A stretch of 64,000 bases of DNA from Sepiola atlantica (Eukaryota > Mollusca > Cephalopoda > Sepiida > Sepiolidae): assembly GCA_963556195.1 (NCBI GenBank), contig OY744529.1, forward strand, positions 59,418,580 through 59,482,579, in the 5' to 3' direction. Under the pieces are notes generated by a model. That model ran no database searches. It was not told the origin of the DNA and was given only the letters and a program-made list of their open reading frames with translations. Of the stretch, positions 45,357 through 55,589 are shown in pieces (the stretch's first letter is position 1; each line of letters begins with the position of its first letter). Made by a program: the position numbers and the translations under genes.

Positions 45357-45397
<41 letters not shown>
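45357..45397. repeat. (AT)n microsatellite at a repeat 3' end
   Basis: About 20 AT units forming the tail of the minus-strand hammerhead repeat unit that ends at about 45398. Confidence 0.95.
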
Positions 45398-45398
<1 letters not shown>

Positions 45399-45750
45399 TA
45401 ATATTAATTTTAAATAAATAATATTAAATTATTTTTACCTACATACGCTAGAGTTTCAAGCTTTCGTTCTCATCAGTGCAGGGATGATAATCTCAGACGG
45501 TCACACGGCTCGAACCCATGCCACAGAATCAACCTAGACTCAGTAAGCAAGCGCTGTAACCATTACACCACCCGACATTAACGAATTCAAGAAGGGAATT
45601 TAAGTTCCATTTATGCGAATGGTGGCATATCTAGAAAGACTGACTAGAGTATTCAACGAACGTTGTCGGACAATGCCTTATAGCTATGTGTCAGTCTATT
45701 TTTAACTTCTCCGAACAGGGCTCAACTTTAATCTTATTAAAGGGGCTTAT
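45398..45750 (-). mobile_element. tRNA-headed hammerhead repeat, complete unit (dimer, copy 2)
   Basis: Minus-strand order: TAAGCCCCTTTAATAAGATT start (45748); about 165 bp of body including GTTAAAAATAGACTGAC; a tRNA-like head with A box TAATGGTTACAGC (45566-45554) and B box GGTTCGAGCC (45516-45507); a hammerhead at 45482-45438; and an AT-rich end leading into (AT)n. Matching positions in copy 1 are exactly 360 bp away, so the two are head-to-tail tandem units. Tandem units that each hold a type I hammerhead are the hallmark of retrozymes, whose transcripts self-cleave to monomers that can circularise. The Pol III-like boxes are an added SINE feature. Transcription and mobility are not shown by the sequence. 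Confidence 0.8.
45438..45482 (-). ncRNA. Hammerhead ribozyme, dimer copy 2
   Basis: Same 45-nt layout as copy 1. Stem I CCTGCA/TGTAGG and both cores (CTGATGA, GAAA) are intact. Stem II (GAAC with GCTT) and stem III (CTCT with AGCG) each carry one mismatch, so it is weaker than copy 1. Confidence 0.8.
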
Positions 45751-45920
45751 AACAATATTAATTTAAAATAAATAATATAAATATGAAATTATTTTTACCT
45801 ACATACGCTAGCGTTTCAAGCTTTCGCTCTCATCAGTGCAGGGTGATAATCTCAGACGATCGCATGGCTCGAACCCCTGCCACAGAATCAACCTAGACTC
45901 CATAACCAAGCGCTGTAGAA
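45751..45920 (-). mobile_element. tRNA-headed hammerhead repeat, 5'-truncated unit (dimer, copy 1)
   Basis: Starts inside the tRNA-like A box (CTACAGCGCTTGG at about 45917-45905), has B box GGTTCGAGCC (45875-45866), the hammerhead (45842-45798) and the AT-rich end. It is followed directly by the TAAGCCCC start of copy 2. Confidence 0.8.
45798..45842 (-). ncRNA. Hammerhead ribozyme, dimer copy 1 (complete fold)
   Basis: The 45 nt of the minus strand divide exactly into stem I (CCTGCA pairing TGTAGG, 6 bp with one G-U), core CTGATGA (45836-45830), stem II (GAGC pairing GCTT around a GAAA tetraloop), core GAAA, stem III (self-complementary CGCTAGCG) and the GTA cleavage triplet ending at 45804. 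All invariant core bases are present and all three stems pair. The zero-loop stem III is the minimal form that usually works as a dimer, as in other metazoan type I hammerheads. Predicted cleavage lies between 45804 and 45803. Confidence 0.88.
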
Positions 45921-46023
45921 CAGGAAAATAAGATATAATATATATCTTTAAATTAGAACCTACCATGAAAGAAGTGATGCTCGATATACCAGATAGAGCA
46001 ATTATAGAGACACGTAAAAGATG

Positions 46024-46509
46024 GGAATAAAGATTGTAAATGTACAATAACTATTACGTCATCAGTTGCTCAAAACAAGGTGTTTCAAATAAAAGAAATT
46101 TATTTTGCCTACCTTTTTTCTTTCCTTAAAGGAAATTGCTAAAAGTAATAATTTGAAAAGATATAAGATAATATAAGACAAATACAAATATAAAAAAATG
46201 TTCAATGCAAAGATAAGAGATTGAACATATAGAAAAAGATTCACCGTTGAAGGCGTCATGAAAATTGTAAAAACAGGTCCAAAAACGGTAAATCCAGGGA
46301 AGGTTGGCCTCAAAATTGTAAAATCCGTTGAATTTTTTTGTAATTTCCTTTACCGACTTATTTATTTGTATTCCTTTGGCTATAATACGTTCATTCTGTG
46401 AAAAGCCATGGCTTAAGGAAAGCAAAATAATGTGTTTTTTTTATTTGAGACACCCTGTTTTGAGCAACTGATGATGTAATAGATATAGTACGTTTACAAT
46501 CTTTATTCC
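46024..46509. mobile_element. MITE-like element with about 88-bp terminal inverted repeats
   Basis: GGAATAAAGATTGTAAA at 46024 and its complement ending at 46509 are the outer ends. Inside them CATCAGTTGCTCAAAACA and GGTGTTTCAAATAAAA are also mirrored (46047-46095 against 46430-46480). The interior of about 300 bp has no transposase. Arm divergence suggests an old insert. The core TIR (CAGGGTGTCTCAAATAA) resembles Tc1/mariner ends. Confidence 0.7.
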
Positions 46510-46520
46510 AATATTTTATT

Positions 46521-46637
<117 letters not shown>

Positions 46638-46639
46638 TT

Positions 46640-47130
46640 TTGATTTGACTTGGGTTGCACATGTCGGGATTTCGGAACTTTGATTGGACTTTTTGTATTA
46701 TTTTGATTGATTTATTTATCATTAACATTGAATATGGACACATTTCGCGACTGGATAACTTTGCCGGCCCCTTCAATTTCACGTATATGGACTGCTGTTT
46801 GTAACCTGGAGTAATGTCTTTCCTGATTATGCTTCTCAACTTGTATGACCTGGATGGACTGTATGGATTCAACAAAAGTATGTTTTTGGATTGATATGTT
46901 TGATGTTATGTATTTTTATGTATTTGTGTATAAAATTTTATATATTTTCAAAGCGTAATTTTATTACCTGTAGTAGTATAACTGCGGTAATGGTCCTCTG
47001 AAGAGAAGAATTATCTTTGAAAACTCATGAGCTAAGGACTTAAGGATACTTTGCTTGAACTTTGAATTCTAATAAAATTTGATTGACACCTTATTTTATT
47101 ACTTCATTTTATATTATAATATTAATGCTC
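46640..47130 (+). repeat. Dispersed repeat E, forward copy
   Basis: Contains TTTCGCGACTGGATAACTTT, ATGTCTTTCCTGATTATGCT and ATTACCTGTAGTAGTATAAC, then GGTCCTCTGAAGAGAAGAAT. The same order is found on the opposite strand at 50072-50486. Both copies are bounded by (AT)n. No coding motif. Confidence 0.8.
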
Positions 47131-47221
47131 TATCCAGTATATTGAGCTTCAGTTTTTTATCCGGATGTTTCACTAATTATAAGATATTAGTTGACGCTTA
47201 TATCTTTTGTTGGATTGCTTC

Positions 47222-47258
47222 ATATATATATATATACATATATATAACGTATATATAT

Positions 47259-47300
<42 letters not shown>
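47222..47300. repeat. Complex AT microsatellite
   Basis: AT runs with ACGT and (AC)n interruptions. Confidence 0.95.
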
Positions 47301-47304
<4 letters not shown>

Positions 47305-47689
47305 TATGACAATATATGTATTAGCATATACTATCAGTGCCTTTTAATTAGCAGTCTCTTTAAAAGATTCAGTTCGATGATTGTCAATCAGTAACAACAG
47401 AGCATATATAAGTCAGGTTTATTTTATACTAGCAGGGGTACCCGGCGTTGCCCGGGGCTCTCCCTCCTCTCCGCAATCAAAATAGGATATTGAGCACTTT
47501 TCTCCCGGACAACGCCGAGTATTTAGAAAATCAAGACGGCCTCCAGAGCACTACTAAAAAATCACTCTTACCGATCCCCCCTCCTTTTCATCTGCACAAT
47601 AGTCCGAAGAGAAACACTACAGTAGCTCTATCTAGGACATTTAGCACTTTTCTCCCGGACAACGCCGAAGCCTCTAGGTCCTAAATTGA

Positions 47690-48085
47690 CGAAGCCGGCC
47701 CGGTGCTGGGTCCTATACTGTAGAAGCGCCGCGGTGGCTATACTGCAGAAGCCCCCCCTCGTCCCTGTACTGCAAAAGCCTCTGGATCCTATACTGTAGA
47801 AGCACCCCCGGTGCCTATACTGCATAAGCACCCATGGTCCCTATTCTGTAGAAGCATTCGGGTCCTATATTGTAGAAGCACCCCCGGTGCTGGGTCCTAT
47901 ACTGTAGACGCACCCCTGGTCCCTATACTGTAGAAGCAGCCCTGGTCCCTATACTGCATAAGCACCCATGGTCCCTATCCTACAGAAGCAATGTGCCTAT
48001 ACTGCAGAAGAACCCCCCCCCCCGCCCAGGTCCATATACTTCCGAAGCCTCCGGGTCCTATATTGTATAAGCACCCCCGCAGGAT
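47690..48085. repeat. Degenerate 26-29-bp minisatellite
   Basis: About 14 copies of a unit like GGTCCCTATACTGTAGAAGC with ACCCC/CACCC spacers. Units differ by several bases and the spacer length varies. GC-rich compared with the flanks. Confidence 0.85.
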
Positions 48086-48091
48086 GAAAAT

Positions 48092-48190
48092 ATTGATAAT
48101 TCCCCCACCCCCCACCGACAATTCTCCCCCCCCCCAAAAAAAAATTCCCCCCCCCCACCGCGTGTTAAACATTCTCCCCCCTCCCCCCAA
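48092..48190. repeat. C-rich strand-asymmetric tract (G-quadruplex potential on minus strand)
   Basis: Repeated runs of six to ten C separated by short A/T-containing spacers, so the complementary strand has at least four G runs of five or more within 100 nt. Confidence 0.8.
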
Positions 48191-48551
48191 GAACTATTTT
48201 TATTTTAAAAGATATAAGTTTAGGTTGCTAGGTGCGGATGTGATTGAGCAACCCTTGTTTCACTGTTATTGATACATCCGGACAGAAGTTATGGGATGAC
48301 TTGATACAACCGGACAGTGCATTTTTATTAAGTTGTTACATGAATACATTGGCTGATTTCAAAATCACCAGTAAATAACATTGAAAAAGTTTTAAAAAAC
48401 CAGACCCGCCCCCGAAAACTGGCCCCGTTGACCCCCGGGGACATTTTTTTTTTTGTAATTTTGAGATATTATGCTCCCAGGTGTTGTCCGGTCTTAAAGA
48501 TGTCGACTTGTTGACAGTTTGCCGAGTAGTTTTTGAGGAGTAGCTGGACAT

Positions 48552-48582
<31 letters not shown>

Positions 48583-48605
48583 ACTGCCCTTTATATAGGA
48601 GAAGA

Positions 48606-49319
48606 TTCCAATAACCATGTTTTTTTAGGTTTTTTTTTGACATTTTTTAAAAAATTTATTTTTTAAATTTATCTTTTATTTTTTTCACATTTCCAAAAAA
48701 CATAACATTTCTGTGAGATGTATTTTTTACGGTCTGTTTCTTTTGCCGTGTGTCAAACAATATTTTTATATCAATATCGTCTCTGCAACACTACAAAATA
48801 ATAATAAAAAAAAGTCCACATATAATTAGATATATTAAGCTAGAAACAATTTTGATGGGAGGCTGAACTTAATTCAAGTATATAGAATACCCGGGGCGAA
48901 TATGGAGTTTTACAAATCTTAAATCTTAAAGAATTAGGGATATAGAAGAGAATCTCGAGGATAAAGATACAGAGTAGAAGAAAATTGCATAAGTAAAATT
49001 AAGGTAGATATACTACAAAAAATATAAAAATAAACATAAAAATAAAAAATATAGAGAGAGTAATTCAATTTAAATAATAAGAAACATTATTATAAAAACA
49101 TCATCATAAAAAACATTATTATAAAAGAAATTAAAAGAAAAATTTCTAAAAATAATGATTAGAAAAACTACATAATGATAATTGGGAAAACATTGATACA
49201 GAATGATAGTAATAAGAAAAATAGTTATTATGTATTCAGATACACGTGGATATTTAAATATAGACATACATATACATACACATACATAGATATGCATCTA
49301 TCTATCTACATATATATAT

Positions 49320-49320
<1 letters not shown>
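48606..49320. other. AT-rich spacer
   Basis: Poly-T and poly-A rich, with an irregular (AAAACATTATTATAA)-like pattern at 49075-49200. No gene. Confidence 0.45.

Positions 49321-49376
<56 letters not shown>
49321..49376. repeat. (GA)n microsatellite
   Basis: About 27 GA units; long Arg-Glu and Leu-Ser frames over it are artefacts. Confidence 0.97.
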
Positions 49377-49380
<4 letters not shown>

Positions 49381-49800
49381 CATAAGATATATGCAACAGA
49401 AAAAACAAAATGCTTTTATGTATGAGACAGTCAGTTATCTCTATATCTACATATATAAAAAAAAAACTTATATATTCGCACATACAAAATATAAAAATCA
49501 GAAAAATGGAGAAACAATAGAAAGTCAACAGCAAATGATTACTTGGAAAAATATGGAAAGAGAGGTCAACTATTGTTAGATTTAAAAAAGCTGTCAAAAT
49601 GACTCCATTTAGTGACAACCATGTCCTAGGAATATTGTAATATTCGAATCTCGATAAATCGGCGCTATCTCCAATTTTAAAAGTCCCCACACAAGAGGTT
49701 GACCTTAAAGGGAAAACCCTGGAATTTCAGAGTTCGGGCTAATATTGTTTCAGTCGCCCAAGAATTGGTCTTCATCAGAGTGCAGAATCCATTCATGTCG

Positions 49801-49802
<2 letters not shown>

Positions 49803-49873
<71 letters not shown>

Positions 49874-49890
49874 CAGACAGACAGAGAGAG
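49803..49890. repeat. (GA)n with (GACA)n end
   Basis: About 31 GA units, then five GACA units and a short GA run. Confidence 0.97.
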
Positions 49891-50002
49891 AGGGGAAAGT
49901 TTACGATCGGCAACTGTCATCTAGACAGTCGAGTTTTGATGGCGGCTTGAGGCACTTGCCTGTCTAGCTACACTAAAAACGTCATACAGTCTGTCTGTGG
50001 AT

Positions 50003-50004
<2 letters not shown>

Positions 50005-50071
<67 letters not shown>
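50005..50071. repeat. (AT)n microsatellite
   Basis: About 33 AT units bordering the inverted copy of repeat E. Confidence 0.97.
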
Positions 50072-50078
<7 letters not shown>

Positions 50079-50481
50079 ATAAAATGAAGTAATAAAATAA
50101 GGTGTCAATCAAATTTTATTAGAATTCAAAGTTCAAGCAAAGTATCTTAAAGTCCTTAGCTCATGAGTTTTCAAAGATAATTCTTCTCTTCAGAGGACCA
50201 TTACCGCAGTTATTCCACTACAGGTAATAAAATTAAACTTTGAAAATATATAAAAATATATACAAAAATACATAAAAAATATATAACATCAAATATATCA
50301 ACCCCAAAACATACTTTTTTGTTAAATCTATATAATCCATCCAAGTCATACAATTTGAAAAGCATAATCAGGAAAGACATCCAGAGGGTTGACTGAAGAT
50401 TAATCCAGGTGATGAGTACCAGTCTAAATACGAGAAATAGAAAGAGCTGACAAAGTTATCCAGTCGCGAAATGCGTCAACA

Positions 50482-50486
<5 letters not shown>
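50072..50486 (-). repeat. Dispersed repeat E, inverted copy
   Basis: Reverse complement of the repeat at 46640-47130, including AGTAATAAAATAAGGTGTCA at one end and TTATCCAGTCGCGAAATGCG at the other. A segment near 50387-50435 differs from the forward copy, a local replacement or indel. Confidence 0.8.

Positions 50487-50523
<37 letters not shown>
50487..50523. repeat. (AT)n microsatellite
   Basis: About 18 AT units between repeat E and the next repeat. Confidence 0.97.
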
Positions 50524-50526
<3 letters not shown>

Positions 50527-50720
50527 AGTAAAATGTACTTAGCTTAATATTTTACTGCAGTTTCAAGGTATCCGCGATCATCAGAAGTGTTCCTCACTGG
50601 CATCAACACTTTATTACGGTTTCACAGTATCAAGAATAATCAGAAGTGCTCCTGACTGACATCAATTGATTGATGCCAGTCACAGACACTTCGGATGATC
50701 AGTGTTAAGCTAAGTACAAG
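50524..50720 (-). repeat. Short tandem dimer with CTGATGA...GAAA pattern
   Basis: Two related units of about 60 bp. On the minus strand, GAACACTTCTGATGATCG and TTGAAACTGCAGTAAA in one copy correspond to GAGCACTTCTGATTATTC and GTGAAACCGTAATAAA in the other. The order CTGATGA, GAAA, palindrome CTGCAG, TA is hammerhead-like, but stems I and II are weak. Confidence 0.4.
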
Positions 50721-50724
50721 AATA

Positions 50725-50942
50725 TTTACAAATTTCTGTTGTTAAAATTTCACAAAAATTGGAGATATTTGAATTTTTACGAAGGGCTTCCACCCATTAT
50801 TTTCCCCTTTTAAATGAAACTAAATACAGCCTACATTACCCACCCTTATGCCTAAGAGCTGTGTTCCAAAATTCGTAATGATCGGTTAATTAGTTAGGAG
50901 TGAATCCTATACATATAAATATATAAACATATACATACTTCA

Positions 50943-50945
<3 letters not shown>
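50725..50945 (-). repeat. Dispersed repeat family D, partial copy
   Basis: The minus strand of CCAAAATTCGTAATGATCGG and GTTAATTAGTTAGGAGTGAA matches one end of family D. The rest is missing. It is followed by (CT)n(AT)n. Confidence 0.75.

Positions 50946-51037
<92 letters not shown>
50946..51037. repeat. (CT)n(AT)n microsatellite
   Basis: About 20 CT units followed by about 25 AT units. Confidence 0.97.
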
Positions 51038-51039
<2 letters not shown>

Positions 51040-51184
51040 AAACTATTAGAAAATAAATCTGACAGGATGCGAACAATGGAAAAAGGAAAACTGAAAAAAC
51101 TAAAGTAATATCACATGTTTTGAGGCAAGAAAAAATGAACAAAAATAAAGGCCAACAAGTTGCAAAAACAATAAATTCTGCGCA

Positions 51185-51185
<1 letters not shown>

Positions 51186-51258
<73 letters not shown>
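51186..51258. repeat. (AT)n microsatellite
   Basis: About 36 AT units. Confidence 0.97.
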
Positions 51259-51261
<3 letters not shown>

Positions 51262-51911
51262 CTGAAATATCACTGACTTTGATGGTTGGAGTTCAAGACT
51301 ATTAAAGAGAGATTAGTCAACACAATTGCAGAATTTACACGTGTTTAAAAGTGTTTAAAAGCTCAATCAACATGTTCAACATGAACTGACAAAAACTGAA
51401 CATTTGTCAGCGTTTAAACAACTTTCTTTTTTATTTGACTTGAAAAGATATCTTACTTTCGACAATTGATTTACTGATGATAGAAAAAATCATTTACTGA
51501 TGATTTAAGCATTGTTGTATTATGAAAACAAAAATGGAAAATATTGTAGCCAGACAAATGTAGATCCAGGATTTACGACAGTTTATTATTATAAATCCAC
51601 AAATGTTGATCTGGCAACTAGAATGTCTTATGAGGAGGAACTATTGATTTTTTGATGGGATTTATCTTGTCGAAAATGAAAAAAAAAATTAAGACTATAA
51701 TTTTTTTAGGTCTGAGATTACGAGCGTATTAGCATTAGTGGTTTCAAAGTAACCAAAAGTGTCATCGTTATTTTCGGTGCTTTGGGACATGACATTCATC
51801 GCTGAAATATGTTAATACGATTCTGATTTTGTTTTATGCAAACTTGTTTTTGTGCAGAAAAGTATTATTTAAAATTTGGATGAAAACAAATAAGTAGTTT
51901 GCGCTTTACTT

Positions 51912-52075
51912 TGTTGTAGCCCTGTAAAGGGGCTGGAATAAAGACACGAACTCAAGGTAGGGAAAACAAGTATGTTGGATTGATGGGGTTGATTCAACAA
52001 TGAGGAGCAGTTGCTCACAGCATTTATGGTGAATGGAAGAGTCCAAAGTCCGTTATAGGTAATGGTACCATAACA
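51912..52075 (-). mobile_element. Small solo LTR, 164 bp
   Basis: Starts TGTTGTAGCCCTG and ends GGTACCATAACA (TG...CA). It is flanked by ACTT on both sides (51908-51911 and 52076-52079). An internal AATAAAGACACGAACTCAAG then AAAACAAGTATGTTGG block is shared in order with the LTRs at 27375 and 60561. By the same argument sense is probably minus. No internal retrotransposon sequence is adjacent. Confidence 0.65.
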
Positions 52076-52639
52076 ACTTTCAATTTTCTTTGTAACTTAT
52101 GCAGCAAAGATTGTAGCAGAATTGTGAGTAGGTTAAAAGGAATCTGGTTCTATAAGTTACCTTTATTTCAATACTATTTACTAGTATAAACTCATTGTTA
52201 ACTGAATGTCAATAACTATGTTTTTTCTACGTTTGTTAACAGAAAACGAAAATTTACTTTGAAATCAGCATTATCACCATAAAAGTATGGATATTTTTGT
52301 TATTACATTCAGAATAGCTGATATTAATAAATACCAAATTTCAAAACAACAGAAACATTTTTTTAAATCTTCCGAAAAACTTTCTTTCATTTACCTTTCT
52401 CAGAGAGGAATACGTCAAATGGTTAATAATAAATACGAACAAAGTTTTAAAATACTTGTATATGAAAACTTAAATAAATTTTTAACAAATAAATAAAAAA
52501 AACGCTTTCAGTTTAAAACAATAGTAAATGACGAGAACGTTATTTTGATAAGGTTAGACCGAGGGTGAACAACTTTAGGGATAGTTACGAATATAAAAGA
52601 GTTTATTACTAAGTGCAGGGGAATTACCGGTAGATTGAG

Positions 52640-53320
52640 AGAGGATAACTAATTTGTGTTCAAGAAGTGTAAGACAATGGATAACAGTGAGAACTCAGAT
52701 GTGGACAAAGTATATCTGGATGGTGAAGCTATTGAGGTTGTTAAGAAGTTGTTTTTTTTACCTTGGTGATACTACTGCAGCACAGGGTGGAGCAGATGCT
52801 AGTGCGATTGTAAGGATTAGGAGTGGATGGAGTAAGTTCAGGGAACTTCTGTAGCAGAGTGGTATCACTGACGACTAAGGGAAGAGTCTATCAAGCATGC
52901 GTGTGCAGTGTGATGATGTATGAAGGTGAACCTAGCCAGTGAAGGTTGAGGACATGCGTAGCATGGAGAGAAATGATATGAGAATGATATAATGGATGTG
53001 TTATGTAAGTCTTAAAGACAGGCTTAGTTCTAATGATCTCACAGGAAGATAAAATCTAGGCAATATAGGGAGATGAGTGCAGAACAGGAGACGTTGAAAG
53101 AAGGGGTGAGAGTTCTTGGGTTAGTAGATGAAGAACAGTTGAGGTAACAAGTTCAGTCTACAGGGGAAGGCCAAAGGAAAACATGGGAGGAAGTGATAAA
53201 ACTAGAACTGAGAGAAAGAGGGGAAATAAAGAACTGGCCAGATATAGGTTACTTTAGAAGTCAAAGGCGTCCAACACATGCAAACATGTAAAGCAAGTAT
53301 TAAACCGATGATGATGATAA
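52640..53320 (+). mobile_element. LINE 3' fragment, family C, second copy
   Basis: Plus-strand counterpart of 3965-4560. CSRSVRQWITV lies over the VCKKCRTMD region in another frame, followed by EAIEVVKKL, a frameshift in a T run at 52752, then RIRSGWSKFRELL. Near 53190-53290 the C-terminal EEVIKLELRERG and IKNWPDIGYF are followed by a tail of GATGATGATG units. Same trinucleotide-rich 3' end as the other copy. Confidence 0.7.
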
Positions 53321-53850
53321 TGATGATTAACGAAAACATAGGAATATGTATTCACAAGAAATGATAGCACTTGTTGTGTGAATGAGGTAAAACGACCCTC
53401 TTATATACACTCCAGAATGGTCCATTGTAAGAGAGTTAGGGTTAGTCACTCACTTTCATCGAGAAAGTAATAGTTTTTACTTTTAGGATCTTCGTTCAGA
53501 AGTTCTATGCACGTTATTTATCTTTTACTGGTCGCTCTTGTAACTACAATTGCAGGAGTTTGTGGAATTGATATGTCAAAAATATCATAAAGCACGTCTG
53601 TCGGTACCTCTTTTCATGCAGTTACATCCTTACTGTATCTGGATTTCAAGTGATTTGTGCGTGTTTTGTGCTCACATTTTTTTATCACTTATAATATAAA
53701 TTAATTTTCAAACTCTTTTGGAAATGATGCTGTCTTCAAAATATTCTCCTCCTCTTCTGAACATCATGAGTAAAACTATATCTCCAGGACTGAAGTAGTT
53801 CGTTGGATTTCTAGCATTATTTGGACTGTATGTATTGATAAGTTTTACTG

Positions 53851-53852
<2 letters not shown>

Positions 53853-53916
<64 letters not shown>
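53853..53916. repeat. (AT)n microsatellite
   Basis: About 31 AT units. Downstream at 53985-54035 (minus strand) is a SINE-like end with CCGAGGA, a TCTT/AAGA hairpin and GAAACG. Confidence 0.95.
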
Positions 53917-53918
<2 letters not shown>

Positions 53919-54169
53919 AAAAGATGGAAATAATATTACAATGCAATGGAAAATGAAAAAAGGAAAACCTAAAATATTATTTATCTATTCATCAACGTTT
54001 CGTCTTTATTTCAAGATTTCCTCGGGATGATTGGTGTGAAGAAATAATACACAAGTACAAATATTTGAAATAGGTGGGTCCGTTTTTTCCTTCATTTCCG
54101 TTATTTAAAGTGTTTATTATTTTACTAAAAACAACAAAAATATAGCAAAAAACAACTAATTCCTGAAGA

Positions 54170-54173
<4 letters not shown>

Positions 54174-54233
<60 letters not shown>

Positions 54234-54260
54234 ATGTGTATGTGTGTATGTGTGTGTGTT
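54174..54260. repeat. (AT)n(GT)n microsatellite
   Basis: About 22 AT units followed by interrupted GT units. Confidence 0.97.
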
Positions 54261-55585
54261 TATTGTGTAAGAAAATTGAAAATCTAAGGTTTCAATTTTC
54301 TTTCATCCAACTTGGAGGAGGGGCACATGCTTGTAACATCATTATCAGAGACATTCTGTATTTGTGAAACAGGAAGTGACATGTTGTACATAAGCATTAA
54401 AAAAGAAACAAAAACAAAAGATACGTGTACACGGAGCAAGCGCAATTTTAAGCATTTCTTCTCGCAGAAAGAGGAAACTGCTTATTGCTCAGAAAGGGAA
54501 TATAAAAAAGTTCAATTTACATTTGAAATTGTTACGAGCCGTTGACAAGAATAGCATGCACACTTCACTCAAATCATACAGAACTATTTGCAGGCTTTTA
54601 CTGAAAATATTCAAACTGCTTTTTCTTCTTTCATGTTTAAAATTTATCTTCAAAAACAAAACAAAAAACATAGCAAACTCATGTATTATATTCATGTCTA
54701 AAACAATTGAGGTTGATTTACAGCCATGTAAGTATTTGAGAAAACTGGAAAATGAGCCACAAGGATAATCCTGAGGAAAAAACAAAAAAACATTTATTTT
54801 GTTCATATTCTATGTATTTGTTTGCATCTATATATATACAGCAAAGGTGTCTGAATGTGCGTATGTGTGTTGCGGCATCACAGTTAAACGGTTGATCTAA
54901 GAGCCAAACTAACGGCAGATTTGGAATCAGTATCTTCGATCCGATGTCCTTATTGATGTACGAAGTTCTTGAAACTTTTTTAAAACTCACTATTCAAGTA
55001 TGTAGTATGTAAAAATAACATTAGAAACAAACGTTCCGCCATTTTTAACATTCCCCTTCCAGCTGATCGAATAACATTCTTATAATAATCTCAGCTCTTT
55101 CACTACCAGTAAGAAAAATAAATAAATAAACATATAAAAATAAGTCAAGATTTTTGTTTTTAGTCAAATTATCGTATGTATTTGACATCCTTTTTATTTT
55201 TTAGTATTGGAATTTTTCTTACATCTTCTGTCAAGACAGATTTCAAAAACTAAACCACTTGGAATAGACTAATGTTTTTTGTACGAAATTGCCAAATCAG
55301 ATGAAAAACAGCAGACATTTTCAGATTGAATTGGATGAAATCAAAAACAATTATAAAACTAACAAATTAAGAGAACACTTTTGGAAAGTATTTCTTTGTT
55401 CGTTGTGCCTCTTTTGGCATCTCTTTTTGTAACGATCTTTCTTTAATAATAATGAAAACGATACGTCGGACCATCTCCATGACAGGACGCTAGTCTATCA
55501 CTGGTTATATTTCCAGTAATTTAATACTTAACGGAAAATACAGAAAAACTGATTATCGCTGCCAAAATTATCACCAAAGTGAAAG
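54261..55585. other. No gene recognised
   Basis: Overlapping frames of 77-105 codons on both strands at 54312-54990 have no recognised domain. AT-rich. Confidence 0.4.
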
Positions 55586-55589
55586 ATAT

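Larger units (their letters stand above)
47431..48605. mobile_element. ACTAGCAGGGGTACCCGG-type repeat with minisatellite interior
   Basis: Starts ACTAGCAGGGGTACCCGG and CGTTGCCCGGGGC. It contains TCTCCCGGACAACGCCGA twice (47500, 47650), a 26-29-bp minisatellite, a C-rich stretch, then GTGTTGTCCGG, GAGTAGCTGGACATACAAAC and a (GACA)n tail followed by CTTTATATAGGAGAAG. An end with a short polypurine or (GACA)n tract and TTATATAG is common in widespread invertebrate non-autonomous repeats. No protein is encoded. Confidence 0.6.

Noticed and set aside
45500..45570. Genuine tRNA gene
   Set aside because: A and B boxes exist but the acceptor and anticodon stems do not pair and the segment is fused to a repeat body; it is a SINE-type head.
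49740..49800. Possible hammerhead on the minus strand (CTGATGA ... GAAAC)
   Set aside because: Core boxes are present and a CCAA/TTGG hairpin sits between them, but no stem III or cleavage triplet can be formed from the sequence that follows.
49175..49950. Arg-Glu / Leu-Ser repeat frames over (GA)n tracts
   Set aside because: Pure microsatellite translation.
50524..50720. Hammerhead call for the 60-bp dimer
   Set aside because: CTGATGA, GAAA, CTGCAG and TA are in order, but stem II hardly pairs and stem I has two base pairs at most; recorded as a repeat only.
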